Below, in pieces: positions 31,308 through 41,869 of a DNA stretch of 64,000 bases. This stretch comes from Actinostola sp. cb2023 (taxonomy: Eukaryota > Cnidaria > Anthozoa > Actiniaria > Actinostolidae). Below the pieces are notes generated by a model. It was not told the origin of the DNA and did not search any database. It saw only the letters and a list, made by a program, of their open reading frames with translations. The position numbers and the translations under genes are program-made. Position 1 is the stretch's first letter; the number at the start of each line of letters is the position of its first letter. The stretch covers positions 660,501 to 724,500 of the forward strand of contig JAUJYZ010001280.1 of the NCBI GenBank assembly GCA_033675265.1. Direction: 5' to 3'.

Positions 31308-31836
31308 ACAGGCAGCCCAACCATTGCTTTTGAGGCTACATAATTCAATAAAATGATATTTGTGTCTTTTTTATGGGTTTCCTGTGGTAGAGCGCGTGCG
31401 CAATACGTATATATGATGGGTTCCCTGTGTTGAGTAATGTCATATGTTGGGATCCCTGTGTGCATCCTGCGGGACGCGCCCGCAGCAATCTGTTTCAATA
31501 AATTCGAATAGAATGATTCCAATAAACCTGGGCACTACTAATAAGCTGTCAGTGTATATTAGATGCAAAGTAACAAAAGACAACAAAAGAGTGAGTGTCT
31601 AATAGTGTGTATTGGTGTAGTTAGTAATGCCCAGGTTTATTGGAGTCACTCTATAAGCTTCGAATATGTACACATTGCTGCGGGCGCGTCCCGCAGGATG
31701 CACACAGGGATCCCAACATATGACATTACTCAACACAGGAAACCCATCATAATACGTATTGCGCGCGCGCTCTACCACAGGAAACCCATCAAAAAAAAGA
31801 CGCAAAAACTCAAAAGCGATGGTTGGGCTGCTTGTG
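31308..31836. mobile_element. hAT-like MITE, CACAGGCAGCCCAACCA ends, nested
   Basis: Flanked by the duplication GTTTACTC (31300-31307 and 31837-31844). Outer ends CAGGCAGCCCAACC and GGTTGGGCTGCTTG. Long inner arms contain GCGGGACGCGCCCGCAGCAA. It is inserted in the large foldback and itself carries the AGAGTGATTCC MITE (31510-31652) at its centre. Confidence 0.88.
31510..31652. mobile_element. MITE, AGAGTGATTCCAATAAACC ends, copy 2
   Basis: 143 bp, near-identical to 24218-24366; innermost of three nested elements. Confidence 0.88.
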
Positions 31837-32104
31837 GTTTACTCTGAAATAATCACATGATCTACTGTCACGTGACCAAATAGCATAAAGTGACAAAAAA
31901 GTAGGAAAAAAGTGACAAAACAGTTGTGCAAAAAAGTGACAAAAAAGTCGCAACAAAGTGACGAAAAAGTAGCAAAAAAAGTCACAAAAATGTCACAAAA
32001 AAGTCGCAAAAAAGTGACGAAAAAGTAGCAAAAAAAGTGACAAAAAAGTAGCAAAAAAGTGACAAAAAAGTAGCATCAGTGCATTTAAAAAAAATGGTGT
32101 GTGA

Positions 32105-33035
32105 TGGCCCTAACGGGCCACCGTACTTTCGTGATCAATGCTGTATGTTTTATATTTCCCTCTTTGAACTACAAATATAGATTGATTGTTATTTGAGGGT
32201 TGAGGCGTATTTTTTATGTTTCCGGGATCAGCTGCATGATTTCGAGTTGTTTTCGCCTGAATTCAAAGAGACATAGCACAGCAACAACACACAACGGTAA
32301 ACTTGTTTTAAAATAATAAAAACCAATAAATAATGAAAATCAATACACAAATGCAACAAGACGCTCAATGAGCGTACACTCGGGCATTATGACAAGGACA
32401 ATGTCAGTTGCGTGAGGAGGGACATGACAATGACTGACAGTTGCGTGACGAGGGAGACTATGTTTAATGTATATGTGTCGGTGAGCATCGGATAAAGATA
32501 TCCGATTCGTTTTTCCTAGCACGTACTTGGAACCATCGGGAAAGATTTGTCACAAGTAGTCAGCTAGAATTTCTCTGGCACGCCCCCACATTCTAGTACA
32601 TACAAACATGGACTCAAATTCAAGGTTTTTTGCAATTTTCCTCGTATAAATGCATATAACTAAAAAGTTAACGACGGATTTAGTTGTTTTGATCTTTCGT
32701 GGACCATATTATTTGGTTATAATTGAAATTCGATGCAAAAAAGTACCGTATTTTTTTAGTTGAATGGGTCTACCTTACAAGAGAATTGGCGTGACATGAC
32801 CTCAAACTGGCCTGTCAGCCCACATAAATAGCTTTTATTGAAACTACACAGGCCTAGTCACGAAATTAACTACGGATTAGCATAGCCCGCGCTTTTATGG
32901 ACTACCAAATACATGTTAGTCCGTAAAATTTTCGCACCGTATTTCGGCCAGTTTTTATAGAGTCCCATACAGAGTATATACACAACAGCCTCGAAGCTCT
33001 TCCTAGTATTTATATCTATTGATCATTGTATTATT
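32105..33035. other. No gene; inverted copy of the AGACGCTC element at 32358-32590
   Basis: AGACGCTCAATGAGCGTACACTCGGGCATTATG starts a minus-strand copy of the dispersed element also at 19500-19850 and 33640-33770. The rest is AT-rich with no recognisable feature. Confidence 0.55.
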
Positions 33036-33059
33036 TTGACTCGATGTAAACTGCTGGGC

Positions 33060-33237
33060 ATTCAAAAATATGATGTGTCAGGCTTCTCTGGTGTTGTTAG
33101 TATGACTATTGATAACAGCTTGTGCCTTCGCCGTTGCACAAACAAAACTGATGAATCTGAGGGACCTGATAGCGGGTGGAAATACTCAATGCAAAGCAGT
33201 GGTGAACCCTTTTTCCATGCACAATTAATGTATCAAG
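33060..33237 (+). CDS. Possible internal exon, unknown protein
   Basis: A frame with balanced amino-acid use (GFSGVVSMTIDNSLCLRRCT, later SGWKYSMQSSGEPFFHAQLM) ends at a good donor CAA|GTAAGTG (33238). An acceptor could be TGATGTGTCAG near 33083. No family was recognised and no partner exons were located. Confidence 0.3.
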
Positions 33238-33639
33238 TAAGTGTTATATATGTCGATGTATTAATCAGATCTAATCACGGCATGAAATTATAAAAGCAAT
33301 AATCTATGACTGATTTGGGGATTTCGTGGAGGGGGAGGGGAGGGGGTCAAGCGAAAATATAAATTAAACTGAAGTACATATTGCATATTATATATATAAT
33401 ATTAATATACCGAAGTGAAAAACAATCAGAAACTGACAGGAAAAAAAGAAGAATAAGAATTCGAAGGGATTCGCAGGGGCTAGGGCCGAAAAGACCAAAT
33501 GTTCCAATTTGTAGGCAAATCTTTTCCGATGTCCAGTTGAGTTCGATATACGCCCGGAAACTATTTGACACGTTTGAGCGAATCATACTTTCGGATTTAG
33601 TTCGATAGGAGTTCGGAAACTATTCGATCTGTTTTTGGC

Positions 33640-33770
33640 GACCGTGAATATGCAACCTCAAGTGACCTCAAGTACGTTTAAATACGTACTACAGACGTAC
33701 CTCGACGAGTCCCTCGTCGCGCAACTGTCATTGTCATAATGCCCGACTATACGTTCATTGAGCGTCTTCT
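33640..33770 (+). mobile_element. Copy of the AGACGCTC-ended dispersed element
   Basis: CCCTCGTCGCGCAACTGTCA followed by TGCCCGACTATACGTTCATTGAGCGTCTT matches 19560-19850 and the inverse of 32358-32450. Confidence 0.6.
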
Positions 33771-33854
33771 TCTGTAATAGATCCCTAAAATCTAAGGAAG
33801 TTTTGATTTCGATTGTATTTTTGCCGTTCACTGACCTGTTTTGAGTTTATTTAA

Positions 33855-34412
33855 AGGGGGACTAGTACGTAACTCGTTCAAAATTTGATTTAGCTGAAAC
33901 TTCACTGAAATAATCTCAAAGACCCATACAATCACTGGTTAATTTTTTTCTCAAAAATTCCAATGGGAAGTATGACATTTTTATGAATCTTTAGAGGTGT
34001 CAGTGACGTCACTTACTCAACCCAAACTCAGCTCCACACATTTCTTTGTATTTTGTTATCAAAATATCTCAACGGTTTGTTCAGATAACAGCTCTGCACT
34101 GAATAAAACTAGTCAAGCAATCAATCCTAAGCACATATAAGGTAAGAAAACTCATTCACACAAACGTTTAGCTTCATAGAAATAAAATAATTCAAGACAT
34201 CAAACATGAAGAAATGTATGGAGCGAAGCCGTGATGATTGTTTGGGTTGAGTAAGTGACGTCACTGACACTTCTAAAGATTCATAAAAATGTATTACTTC
34301 CCATTGAAATTTTTGAGAAAAAAACGAACCAGTGATTGTATGGGTCTTTGAGATTATTTCAGTGAAGTTTCAGCTAAATCAAACTTTGAACGATTTACGT
34401 ACTAGTCCGCCT
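33855..34412. mobile_element. TTAA foldback element (piggyBac-style MITE)
   Basis: TTAA at 33851-33854 and 34413-34416. Ends AGGGGGACTAGTACGTAA and its inverse; arms of about 210 bp include TGAGTAAGTGACGTCACTGAC. 558 bp, no coding capacity. Confidence 0.88.
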
Positions 34413-34416
34413 TTAA

Positions 34417-34738
34417 GTGTCCAATGTGTTCTAGCACTTGCGCACTAATTGGGGGACACTGTACTCTCACACACACAAAAAGTGTACATACATGTATAGC
34501 TTTCTGTCACTGATAGATGTAGTTATACATCGCTCAGTGGTCGTGAGTTTAATTATAAATACTCAAGGACATAACTGTACTATTACAATTAGCAACAAAC
34601 ATGGCATAGCGAGGTCATGATAGTTTTTGAGTTCATTTCATTTGCTTTTCAGTCTCGACTGTTTGCATGACTTCTGTACATATAGCTTTCTGTCAATAGA
34701 TGTAGTTACATCGCTGGTCGTGAGCTTAATTATAACAA
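34417..34738. other. No gene; short direct duplication
   Basis: ATAGCTTTCTGTCA…TAGATGTAGTTA…CATCGCT…GGTCGTGAG occurs twice (about 34497-34546 and 34681-34727). Confidence 0.55.
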
Positions 34739-35274
34739 GATGACTTGTTCTCTCCAGCTCGATCCAGCACGAGCTTCTAGTCCTTCTACCACTTCTAGTC
34801 GTCGAACGATGAACTAGAATCCTGACCTTTAATAGCTTGAAGATCTACAGCTGCTTTCAAAACTAAGATTCAAGTCCACTTGAGTCCTGTGTGTCGTTTG
34901 TTTTCCCTTATCTGCTAAAAAATGACTTGTTCTCTCTCGATCCAGCACGAGCTTCTAGTCCTTCTACCACTTCTAGTCGTCGAACGATGAACTAGAATCC
35001 TGACCTTTAATAGCTTGAAGATCTACAGCTGCTTTCAAAACTAAGATTCAAGTCTACTTGAGTCCTGTGTGTCGTTTGTTTTCCCTTATCTGCTAAAAAA
35101 TGACTTGTTCTCTCTCGATCCAGCACGAGCTTCTAGTCCTTCTACCACTTCTAGTCGTCGAACGATGAACTAGAATCCTGACCTTTAATAGCTTGAAGAT
35201 CTACAGCTGCTTTCAAAACTAAGATTCAAGTCCACTTGAGTCCTGTGTGTCGTTTGTTTTCCCTTATCTGCTGA
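34739..35274 (+). repeat. Three tandem copies of a 178-181-bp unit
   Basis: TGACTTGTTCTCTC starts copies at 34741, 34922 and 35100. Each ends GTTTTCCCTTATCTGCT. Copies differ by only a few bases, so the duplication is recent. Confidence 0.93.
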
Positions 35275-36111
35275 GTAATCTTGAAACTCGATACGATCAA
35301 ATACTACATCGCATTCTTTCTTCATTCTTCGCATTTTTTCTTCATTCCGTGACCAAACAAACTGACAAACAAACAAACAAACAAAAAAGAATCCCCATTT
35401 TATTACTCGGGCTTCCTTCGGAAGGGCCCGAGTAATTCAAGTTCAATTCATCTTCAAGTCAGCATGTACATGTATGTAATCTTGATTGTGCTCGAGTCTC
35501 CAAGTTTTTGGCCGATTTGGATAAGCTTCGTAGTCGTGCTTTCAACTGAAAATCCAGGTTATTTTCCCGGCGTGCAGTTCGATACGACTCAGCTAATAAT
35601 AATAATAACTAGACGCTCTACTAGCGTGAACTTGGGCTTCTTAATAAAGCTGTTTTGATAGATTTTAAATGTGAAACCTAATAGCTTGTATCATCATACA
35701 GAAGTAGTTTTAGCCTACATGTATTACTTGCAGAATTTAAGTCACTCGTTACGTGTAGAGCATACATACGTAATTAGCTTCAACACTCACGCTCCTAGCT
35801 GACAAGCTGGCGAAGCACATTTCGATTACCTTGCAAGAAACGATTTCACAAACTCAATAAAATTACGATCGAGTTCTTACTAAGCCACAGACATCTGTTA
35901 GAAATACACTTTCAGACAGAATTGCAAGGCCAAAAAGTATTCTCTAGGATATTTGCATATTTACTAAGCAGTATTAATGAACGACTCGACTGGCTCGAGC
36001 AAGGGAGCATGCACGGCAAAATCATTTTTGAATGCTGCTGGTGATTTGATTTATCGTTACGTACGTCTGCCATCTTGAATTTCGTTGATAAGCTGCTGAC
36101 CACAACTTCTG
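35275..36111. other. No gene; small palindromes
   Basis: ACTCGGGCTTCCTTCGGAAG/GGCCCGAGT is a hairpin at 35405-35434, and CTAGACGCTCTACTAGCGTG at 35608 is another instance of the AGACGC terminal motif. The rest is unremarkable. Confidence 0.5.
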
Positions 36112-36119
36112 TATACTCA

Positions 36120-36150
<31 letters not shown>

Positions 36151-36200
36151 GCGCATGCGCTATGGTGACCACTTGCACATTTGGCGTAGAAAAAAAAGAA
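36112..36200 (+). pseudogene. U6 snRNA-derived retrosequence
   Basis: 36112-36151 reproduces the U6 core with one extra base: TATACT(c)AAAAATTGGAAC, GATACAGAGAAGATTAGCAT. It therefore includes the ACAGAGA box and AGC triad. The 5' stem-loop and the sequence after GCATG are diverged (TGCGC…TGAC…ACATTTGGCG, only loosely like U6), and an A-rich run follows at about 36189. It is not a functional U6 gene; a reverse-transcribed or chimeric copy is the likely origin. Confidence 0.75.
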
Positions 36201-36339
36201 TAACCGTCTGTAATCTTAGACTTGGGCGTTCCACTGCCAACCCCCTGGAACCTCATCAAATCTGGAGGCTGGACGAGTAGGCTAAAGTAGCGTGCTTTCA
36301 TGCCAAAAACAAAATGGCGGACGGCTCTGGAAATTTCCG

Positions 36340-36340
<1 letters not shown>

Positions 36341-36372
<32 letters not shown>
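36341..36372. repeat. Poly(C) tract
   Basis: About 32 consecutive C residues just left of the TTAA element; poly(C)/poly(G) runs also occur at 22817, 28974 and 49335. Confidence 0.95.
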
Positions 36373-36401
36373 ATTAGGAGAATGCGAGATAAGGCGGTTA
36401 A

Positions 36402-37904
36402 AGGGGCACTGTCATGACACGCGCATGCGCGAATCTTGGCTTCAAGCTTGAAATCGTTGACCAACGCTTTCAAGAGACCCGAGGAAAATTCAAATTCAGT
36501 GTGTTAATATATCGAATGATATCATTGTAATCCTTGCACTCTAGAAGATTATACTTATTCAGTACTTAGACTGATTGTTGTTTCGTAGTTGTAGGTAGTT
36601 ATTTTTGGTTTGAAGTCCAATTTTATACGCTTTTTATTTAATCGGCGAGAGCGATGGCGATGGCTTCTCATGGCGGCCGCCGGGATGTAGTGGTTGACAA
36701 CGAATGTGTTCAGGCGACAGGTTTATAAGTTTTGGTTTACTGGAAAGATAGAATACGGTTATACTACAGATTCTGAGTTCGCTATACTTCTCTTTAACAG
36801 CTCTGGAGTACCAAAGGAGGTAGGAAAGTATTCCGAACGACAACAACAATGTTTGACAACGCGTTCATTGACTTATATTCACTCGAATTATTATGTTCTT
36901 AAAAAGAACTCAGTTGTATACATCATAAGGTATTCCTTTGGCATATGAACTGAAGCTATTGCAAACAACTGTCACATTGTATGAGTTTTTATTTCTGCGT
37001 GAGGTTTAGAACTAGTGACAACACAGGTAGCCCAAGCGCAGCATTTGTATAAGAGAATGTATGGGAATTATTCAATGGTGTATTTTCAGCGTAAATATTG
37101 AATAAATGTTACTGTAACTTACTATGTGTCTTGAAGTAGTTCCTGCCAATGTCTGGAGCGAGTTTCAGAATTTTTCGGATTTTTTTCCCTCCCCTTACAC
37201 TCATCTTCTGTGTAAGGGGAGGGAAAAAAATCCGAAAAATTCTGAAACTCGCTCCAGACATTGGCAGGAACTACTTCAAGACACATAGTAAGTTACAGTA
37301 ACATTTATTCAATATTTACGCTGAAAATACACCATTGAATAATTCCCATACATTCTCTTATACAAATGCTGCGCTTGGGCTACCTGTGGTGACAACGACA
37401 AAGAGAACTCAGTTAAGATTGACCTTCATACTTTTCACACGGGAATTATATTGTGCAGATCTTTTTGCACTCTTTTGTACTCTTACAATTTAAGAAAACA
37501 CGAGTACCTTATACAGTAGTGACATGTACATCTTCGTTAGTCTTTTTTGAAGCAAAGAAGTAATACGAACTTGGTTTTTAGCGATGTGAAATGTGAATAA
37601 CTACATCTGATCATGAGACCTGAGTTGTCACCTCGGATTGTCTGCTATTTTTTCGCCGTTCCTTCACCAGAAGTCGCTATAATAAGTACTTATTTCATGA
37701 AATATTTAGGTCACACGCTGTAATGGTTGTATATCCTGAATAACTTGGAAGCATTCTGCGAAAACTTGATCGTAAAAAACACTTTCAAAACACAACATTG
37801 AAATTTACTAGCGCGATTCTCTCTGTTTCGTTGACCTTTGCATATCATTAAAATCGCTGAATATCATTTAAATTGACGCATGCGCGCGTCGTGACAGTGC
37901 CCCT
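36402..37904. mobile_element. TTAA element of 1.5 kb, AAGGGGCACTGTCA ends
   Basis: TTAA at 36398-36401 and 37905-37908. Ends (A)AGGGGCACTGTCATGACACG and CGTGACAGTGCCCCTT plus CGCATGCGCG. Frames inside (for example 84 codons at 36694) show no recognisable transposase. It contains the nested palindrome 37023-37388. Confidence 0.85.
37023..37388. mobile_element. hAT-like palindromic MITE, CACAGGTAGCCCAAGC ends
   Basis: Duplication GTGACAAC at 37015-37022 and 37389-37396. The two arms of about 180 bp are almost perfect complements meeting at TTACACTCATCTTCTGTGTAA. Confidence 0.92.
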
Positions 37905-37939
37905 TTAAGTTTTCACATCGTATTCCTGTATTGCAACAC

Positions 37940-38134
37940 AATCGTTACGTTGTATTACGCAATTTCACCGTAAATCGTGGTCGTGACGTGTTTAGCCGGG
38001 AGATTTTGTCTTCAAACCGGGAGATCGTCGTCGTTTCGTGTTTAGCCGGAAGATTTTGTCTTCAAACCGGGAGACCGGGAGTTGAGGTCCAAAATCTGGA
38101 GACTCCCGGATAATCCGGGAGAGTTGGCAGGTCT
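37940..38134. mobile_element. Dispersed repeat with GGGAG-rich 3' part, copy 2
   Basis: Matches 22926-23064; has an extra internal duplication of the GTTTAGCCGGRAGATTTTGT segment. Followed by AATAATAATAAACTTTATT at 38152. Confidence 0.75.
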
Positions 38135-38404
38135 GCACAGGAAGCCTAAGTAATAATAATAAACTTTATTAATGTGTCTCAATTAGTTAGCTTACACAAG
38201 AGAAAATGAGGTAAGAGAAGGAATCCCTGGTACCCCATCATGTGCCCCGTTAATTCTATTTTTAGATCGAAGCTATTTTTAGCTTTAGTTACCATGCCCG
38301 CGCTCTTGACTTGTAGAATTATAAAATACTCAACCTTACCTTGGTTTTTTCCTTTCAAAAACTTTTTATTTTTTGCCATTACTGCGATTCTCAGTATTAT
38401 GCGA

Positions 38405-38641
38405 ACTCAGACATGCAAACAGTCGGCTGGAACTTGGATTTTCGCTGCCGTCAATCGACATAAAAAAATCAGTAAACTTAAAAATATAAGTCAGAAGATC
38501 CACCAAATGGAAACCAAATATGATTTTGAGCTAAATTATGGATCATTTGGTCGAAGAATATATTTAGTTTTGAATTCGTTTGAGTTTTTGAAATTTGATT
38601 GACGGGTAGCGAAAAAACAAGTTCCAGCCGACTGTTTGAAT
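38405..38641. mobile_element. Foldback element next to the CGTGGGT repeats
   Basis: CAAACAGTCGGCTGGAACTT at 38416 pairs with AAGTTCCAGCCGACTGTTTG at 38620; the inner parts pair less well. Confidence 0.75.
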
Positions 38642-39816
38642 GGGGAGTAACTAACTGTCGTGGGTCGTGGGTCGTGGGTACCAAGTCGTGGGTCGTGAGT
38701 ACCAAGTCGTGGGTCGTGGGTACCATGTCGTGGGTCGTGGGTCGTGGGTACCGATTATTATTATTTTGATAAACAGCAAAGGACCATGAACGAAATATGC
38801 TCTTAGTATACACTTTTTTTTTATTTTTTATTTTTATAAGTCAGTGATGCGACATAATGATATAATTCATGACATCCTGCCACCTCCAGTGGAGAACATC
38901 TATTCATTAAGACACCCAAGAACCATTCCACTTTTCAAATGCCGCACTAAACGTTTCCAAAACAGTTTTATCCCTTTTGCAATAAGATCATGGGACGCAT
39001 CACCTTAATTCGCATAATTTTAATGTCAATATCTTAATTAATATTAAGTAATTAATACTTTACATAAGATTATTGTAAATAATTATTATTGTATTTATTG
39101 TAAGCTTGAGTTTCTCAAATATTTATATATTTGCTATTCAAGAATTTTTTTAATAAACTTTATTACTTGATCTGTAAAAGATATAGTCAGTCAAACTGAC
39201 CTGATTATGCTTCTTTAAATGACTGGATAATTTTGTTTTTAATAACTGAGAAAAGAACAGATCAACCTAACCAAACAAAGTGCGTTCTGTCTTGACATTC
39301 GAAATCGGACTATCCGCATAGGAATTGCGCTATATAATTAAAAGACTACATTTGTTTTTACATTTACATAATAAAAATAATAATATACAATATACAAATT
39401 TCGCGGAATTTATCAGTATTTTTGTAGCGTTACGAGTCACGTCTCCGTCACATTAATGCTCAGGAACGTAAAAATTATATCATTATATTTTTATCCCGAC
39501 CATCGATTATTATACAGTCATTCTCAAAAAGGTTGTCCAGATGAAAAGACTACAATACTACAATAAAGTCACGTGATTCATTATGTTTTCAATTTCTGCG
39601 CGCGGAACTGCGAGTTGATACCAGCGCCATTACATTCAGTTCTCACAATGCCGTATACTCTTGCATCTCAACACAGGCAAACCACAGTGATAAAGTGACA
39701 TTTTCTCTAAAAAATACCGATTAAAACGTGTTTTAATACATTTTAGCCCGAGTAAGTGCACCATTGTTCCCCACCCTCCCCCACTGAGTCGGAATCAATA
39801 CTGCAGTCAGTAAAAG

Positions 39817-40107
39817 TATGCTATGGTTGCGGCGAAGATCTAAAGCCTGGTGGGAAGTTCCCTTGTGAACCACAAGACTTAGTAATTGTCAGTGGAGATA
39901 TAAACGTTCATACTACGACACACAGATAAAACAAGTACGAAAAAGTGCCGAAGTATCAAATGTGTACTTTCATCTGAACCCGAATTGTGTAACTGCTTGT
40001 CATCAGTTTTTTATTCCAGGACTAGTTAACATACCAGATGATCTGATTCCCTATCTTTCTGACAGCCACAAACAATTACTGAGGAACATAACTGGTGTGG
40101 CAATTTA
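39817..40107 (+). pseudogene. Transposon-derived protein remnant, C-terminal zinc-site type
   Basis: First frame: VCYGCGEDLKPGGKFPCEPQ then DLVIVS. After a frame break near 39925 a second frame reads VSNVYFHLNPNCVTACHQFF and ends PDDLIPYLSDSHKQLL, stop at 40105. CYGCG…DLV…VYFHxNxxC…P-LxPxL followed by a short helix is a C-terminal pattern I associate with transposon-encoded proteins of marine invertebrates; this family assignment is from memory. It probably belongs to the surrounding inverted-repeat element. It is broken and not functional. Confidence 0.5.
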
Positions 40108-40138
40108 ATAGGCAAATAGTGTTATGTTAAAGTGTACG

Positions 40139-40576
40139 TATATAAGGCCCAAATTTTTTATTTTGGAAATCGATTCTTTATGAAGTAAATAATGGGGTGG
40201 TGTAGTAGTTTCTTGGTTTGGGCTTCGCACGTGTGAGTTACAGAGGTTTGAATTCTCAATATGCAAATCAGATGACGTAAATTCAGTCTTCATTTATTAA
40301 ACAAAATCGCCTTAATTTGTGCAAATTACTGGCATTTATAAACTTGCAATATATTTTCACAGTTTACAGAAATGGGTTTATAAACATGTTTTCCTATTTC
40401 AGAAAAAAAGCACTACTTGAAAAAATATAAATAAGTTATGACAAATTGACGTCACCAAATTAGCATATTGAGATTTCAAACCTCTATAACTCACAACCAG
40501 GAAACTACTACACCACCCCATTATTTACTTCATAAAGAATCGATTTCCAAAATTAAATTTTTTTGACCATATATAC
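40139..40576. mobile_element. Foldback element next to the gap
   Basis: GGAAATCGATTCTTTATGAA, TAATGGGGTGGTGTAGTAGT and AGAGGTTTGAATTCTCAATATGC are all repeated inverted at 40466-40556. Confidence 0.85.
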
Positions 40577-40578
40577 AC

Positions 40579-40606
40579 NNNNNNNNNNNNNNNNNNNNNN
40601 NNNNNN
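40579..40606. other. Assembly gap (28 N)
   Basis: Run of N directly beside a foldback, a usual place for assembly collapse. Confidence 1.
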
Positions 40607-41727
40607 CCGCATCTCGAAATATATAAAATACCGTAATATCGCGCAAAAAATCGACTGATACCGCAATACCGCGAGCCCCATGTCCCCCTCCGATCACATA
40701 GTTGGAGCATTATTGATTGTGTTTTGGAATATTTTTTAAACGTGAATATATTGTATAATAAAAAAGAACTGAAATATAATATATTTTGATCGCTAATTTC
40801 AAAGAACATGTACATGTGATATGATCATCAAAGAAAAAGCCCTCCTCCCCACGGGGCGATCCTCCTTCCACGGGGCGATATTTCAAAAAACGTTGGCATC
40901 TGAAATCTGAAAAATTGTCAAATGTCACGTAATACCAAATACATTCGCTTTTGAGGCTCGATACCAGCATTACGGAAAATGTAGAGTTCATAATTATAAT
41001 TCCCTGTTCACTGTGACTCTTTATACAGTTAAAAATCGAAATACGAGTGTTACGTGGGAAACGTTAATGACATTCAATACACGGTCGGAGTCCGATTCCT
41101 TCAAATCGGAGCCGAGTGCGTTATTCAGCGTTATTCAAAACAGAACGCACTTTGTTTGGTTGATCTGTTTGTTTTATCCAGTTATTTTAATAAAGAAGCG
41201 TAATCAAATGATCTGTATACTTTATAAAAAAAACCAAGATACCCCCATCAGCACGGCGAAGCATCAAAACATAGTATAAGCAACCAACGCGAACAACAGT
41301 GGCTCAAGTGAGTTCCAATTCCGATGTTTTCCGATTTGTGTTGCATCTTCACTCTTTTTGGGGTGTATCATGTCATCGTTTACCAGTATTCTACGCAGTA
41401 TCGGCCTTTTATCATCATATTTTCGTTGTATATTATACGGAATGATTATACTTTTGACTGACTATATCTTTTACAGATCAAGTGTATACTAAGAGCATAT
41501 TTCGTTCATGGTCCTTTGCTGTTTATCAAAATAATAATAATCGGTACCCACGACCCACGACCCACGACATGGTACCCACGACCCACGACTTGGTACCCAC
41601 GACCCACGACTTGGTACCCACGACCCACGACTTGGTACCCACGACCCACGACCCACGACAGTTAGTTACTCCCAAATAAAATGAGTTAATTTTTAGTTTA
41701 CTGAAATGGTCATATAATAAAACTCTT

Positions 41728-41864
41728 ATTAACCGAGCTTGGTCGGTCTGTACAGGAAAATCTTGACCTCGGTCGTGGTACAGACCTCGCTGCGCTCGGT
41801 CTGTACTTTCACGACCTCAGTCAAGATTTTCCTGTACAGACCTCCCGCTCGGTTAATAAGACCT
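41728..41864. mobile_element. Short foldback MITE, TTATTAACCGAGC ends
   Basis: CTTATTAACCGAGC…GGTCTGTACAGGAAAATCTT pairs with AAGATTTTCCTGTACAGACC…GCTCGGTTAATAAG over a 137-bp hairpin. Confidence 0.85.
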
Positions 41865-41869
41865 AAATA

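Larger units (their letters stand above)
30290..32104. mobile_element. Large foldback element with ACTTTTTTG(C/T) repeat arms
   Basis: TCACACACTATTTTTTGAAATG at the left pairs with the right end at 32070-32104. Each arm carries an array of 10-12-bp units (CACTTTTTTGCTACTTTTTTG; 30327-30503 and, inverted, 31892-32073). Inner arms pair around 30990 (AGCTAATTCAGAAAACGTTG, GACTTCAAGCCTACGCGACT). The right arm is interrupted by the element at 31308-31836. No transposase is encoded. Confidence 0.88.
38642..41674. mobile_element. Large inverted-repeat element bounded by GTCGTGGGTACC arrays
   Basis: Left end GGGAGTAACTAACTGTCGTG and right end CACGACAGTTAGTTACTCCC. Each end carries an array of GGTACC(A)…GTCGTGGGTCGTGG units (38659-38752, 41543-41660), then about 60 bp starting AAACAGCAAAGGACCATGAA. 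Pairing continues discontinuously (GATCTGTAAAAGATATAGTC at 39168; ACCAAACAAAGTGCGTTCTG at 39272). A 350-bp stretch at 38813-39166 has no partner. Inside are a decayed coding remnant (39817-40107), a foldback (40139-40576) and the assembly gap. Confidence 0.8.

Noticed and set aside
38240..38602. 120-codon plus frame
   Set aside because: Overlaps the foldback at 38405-38641 and has no recognisable family or splice context.
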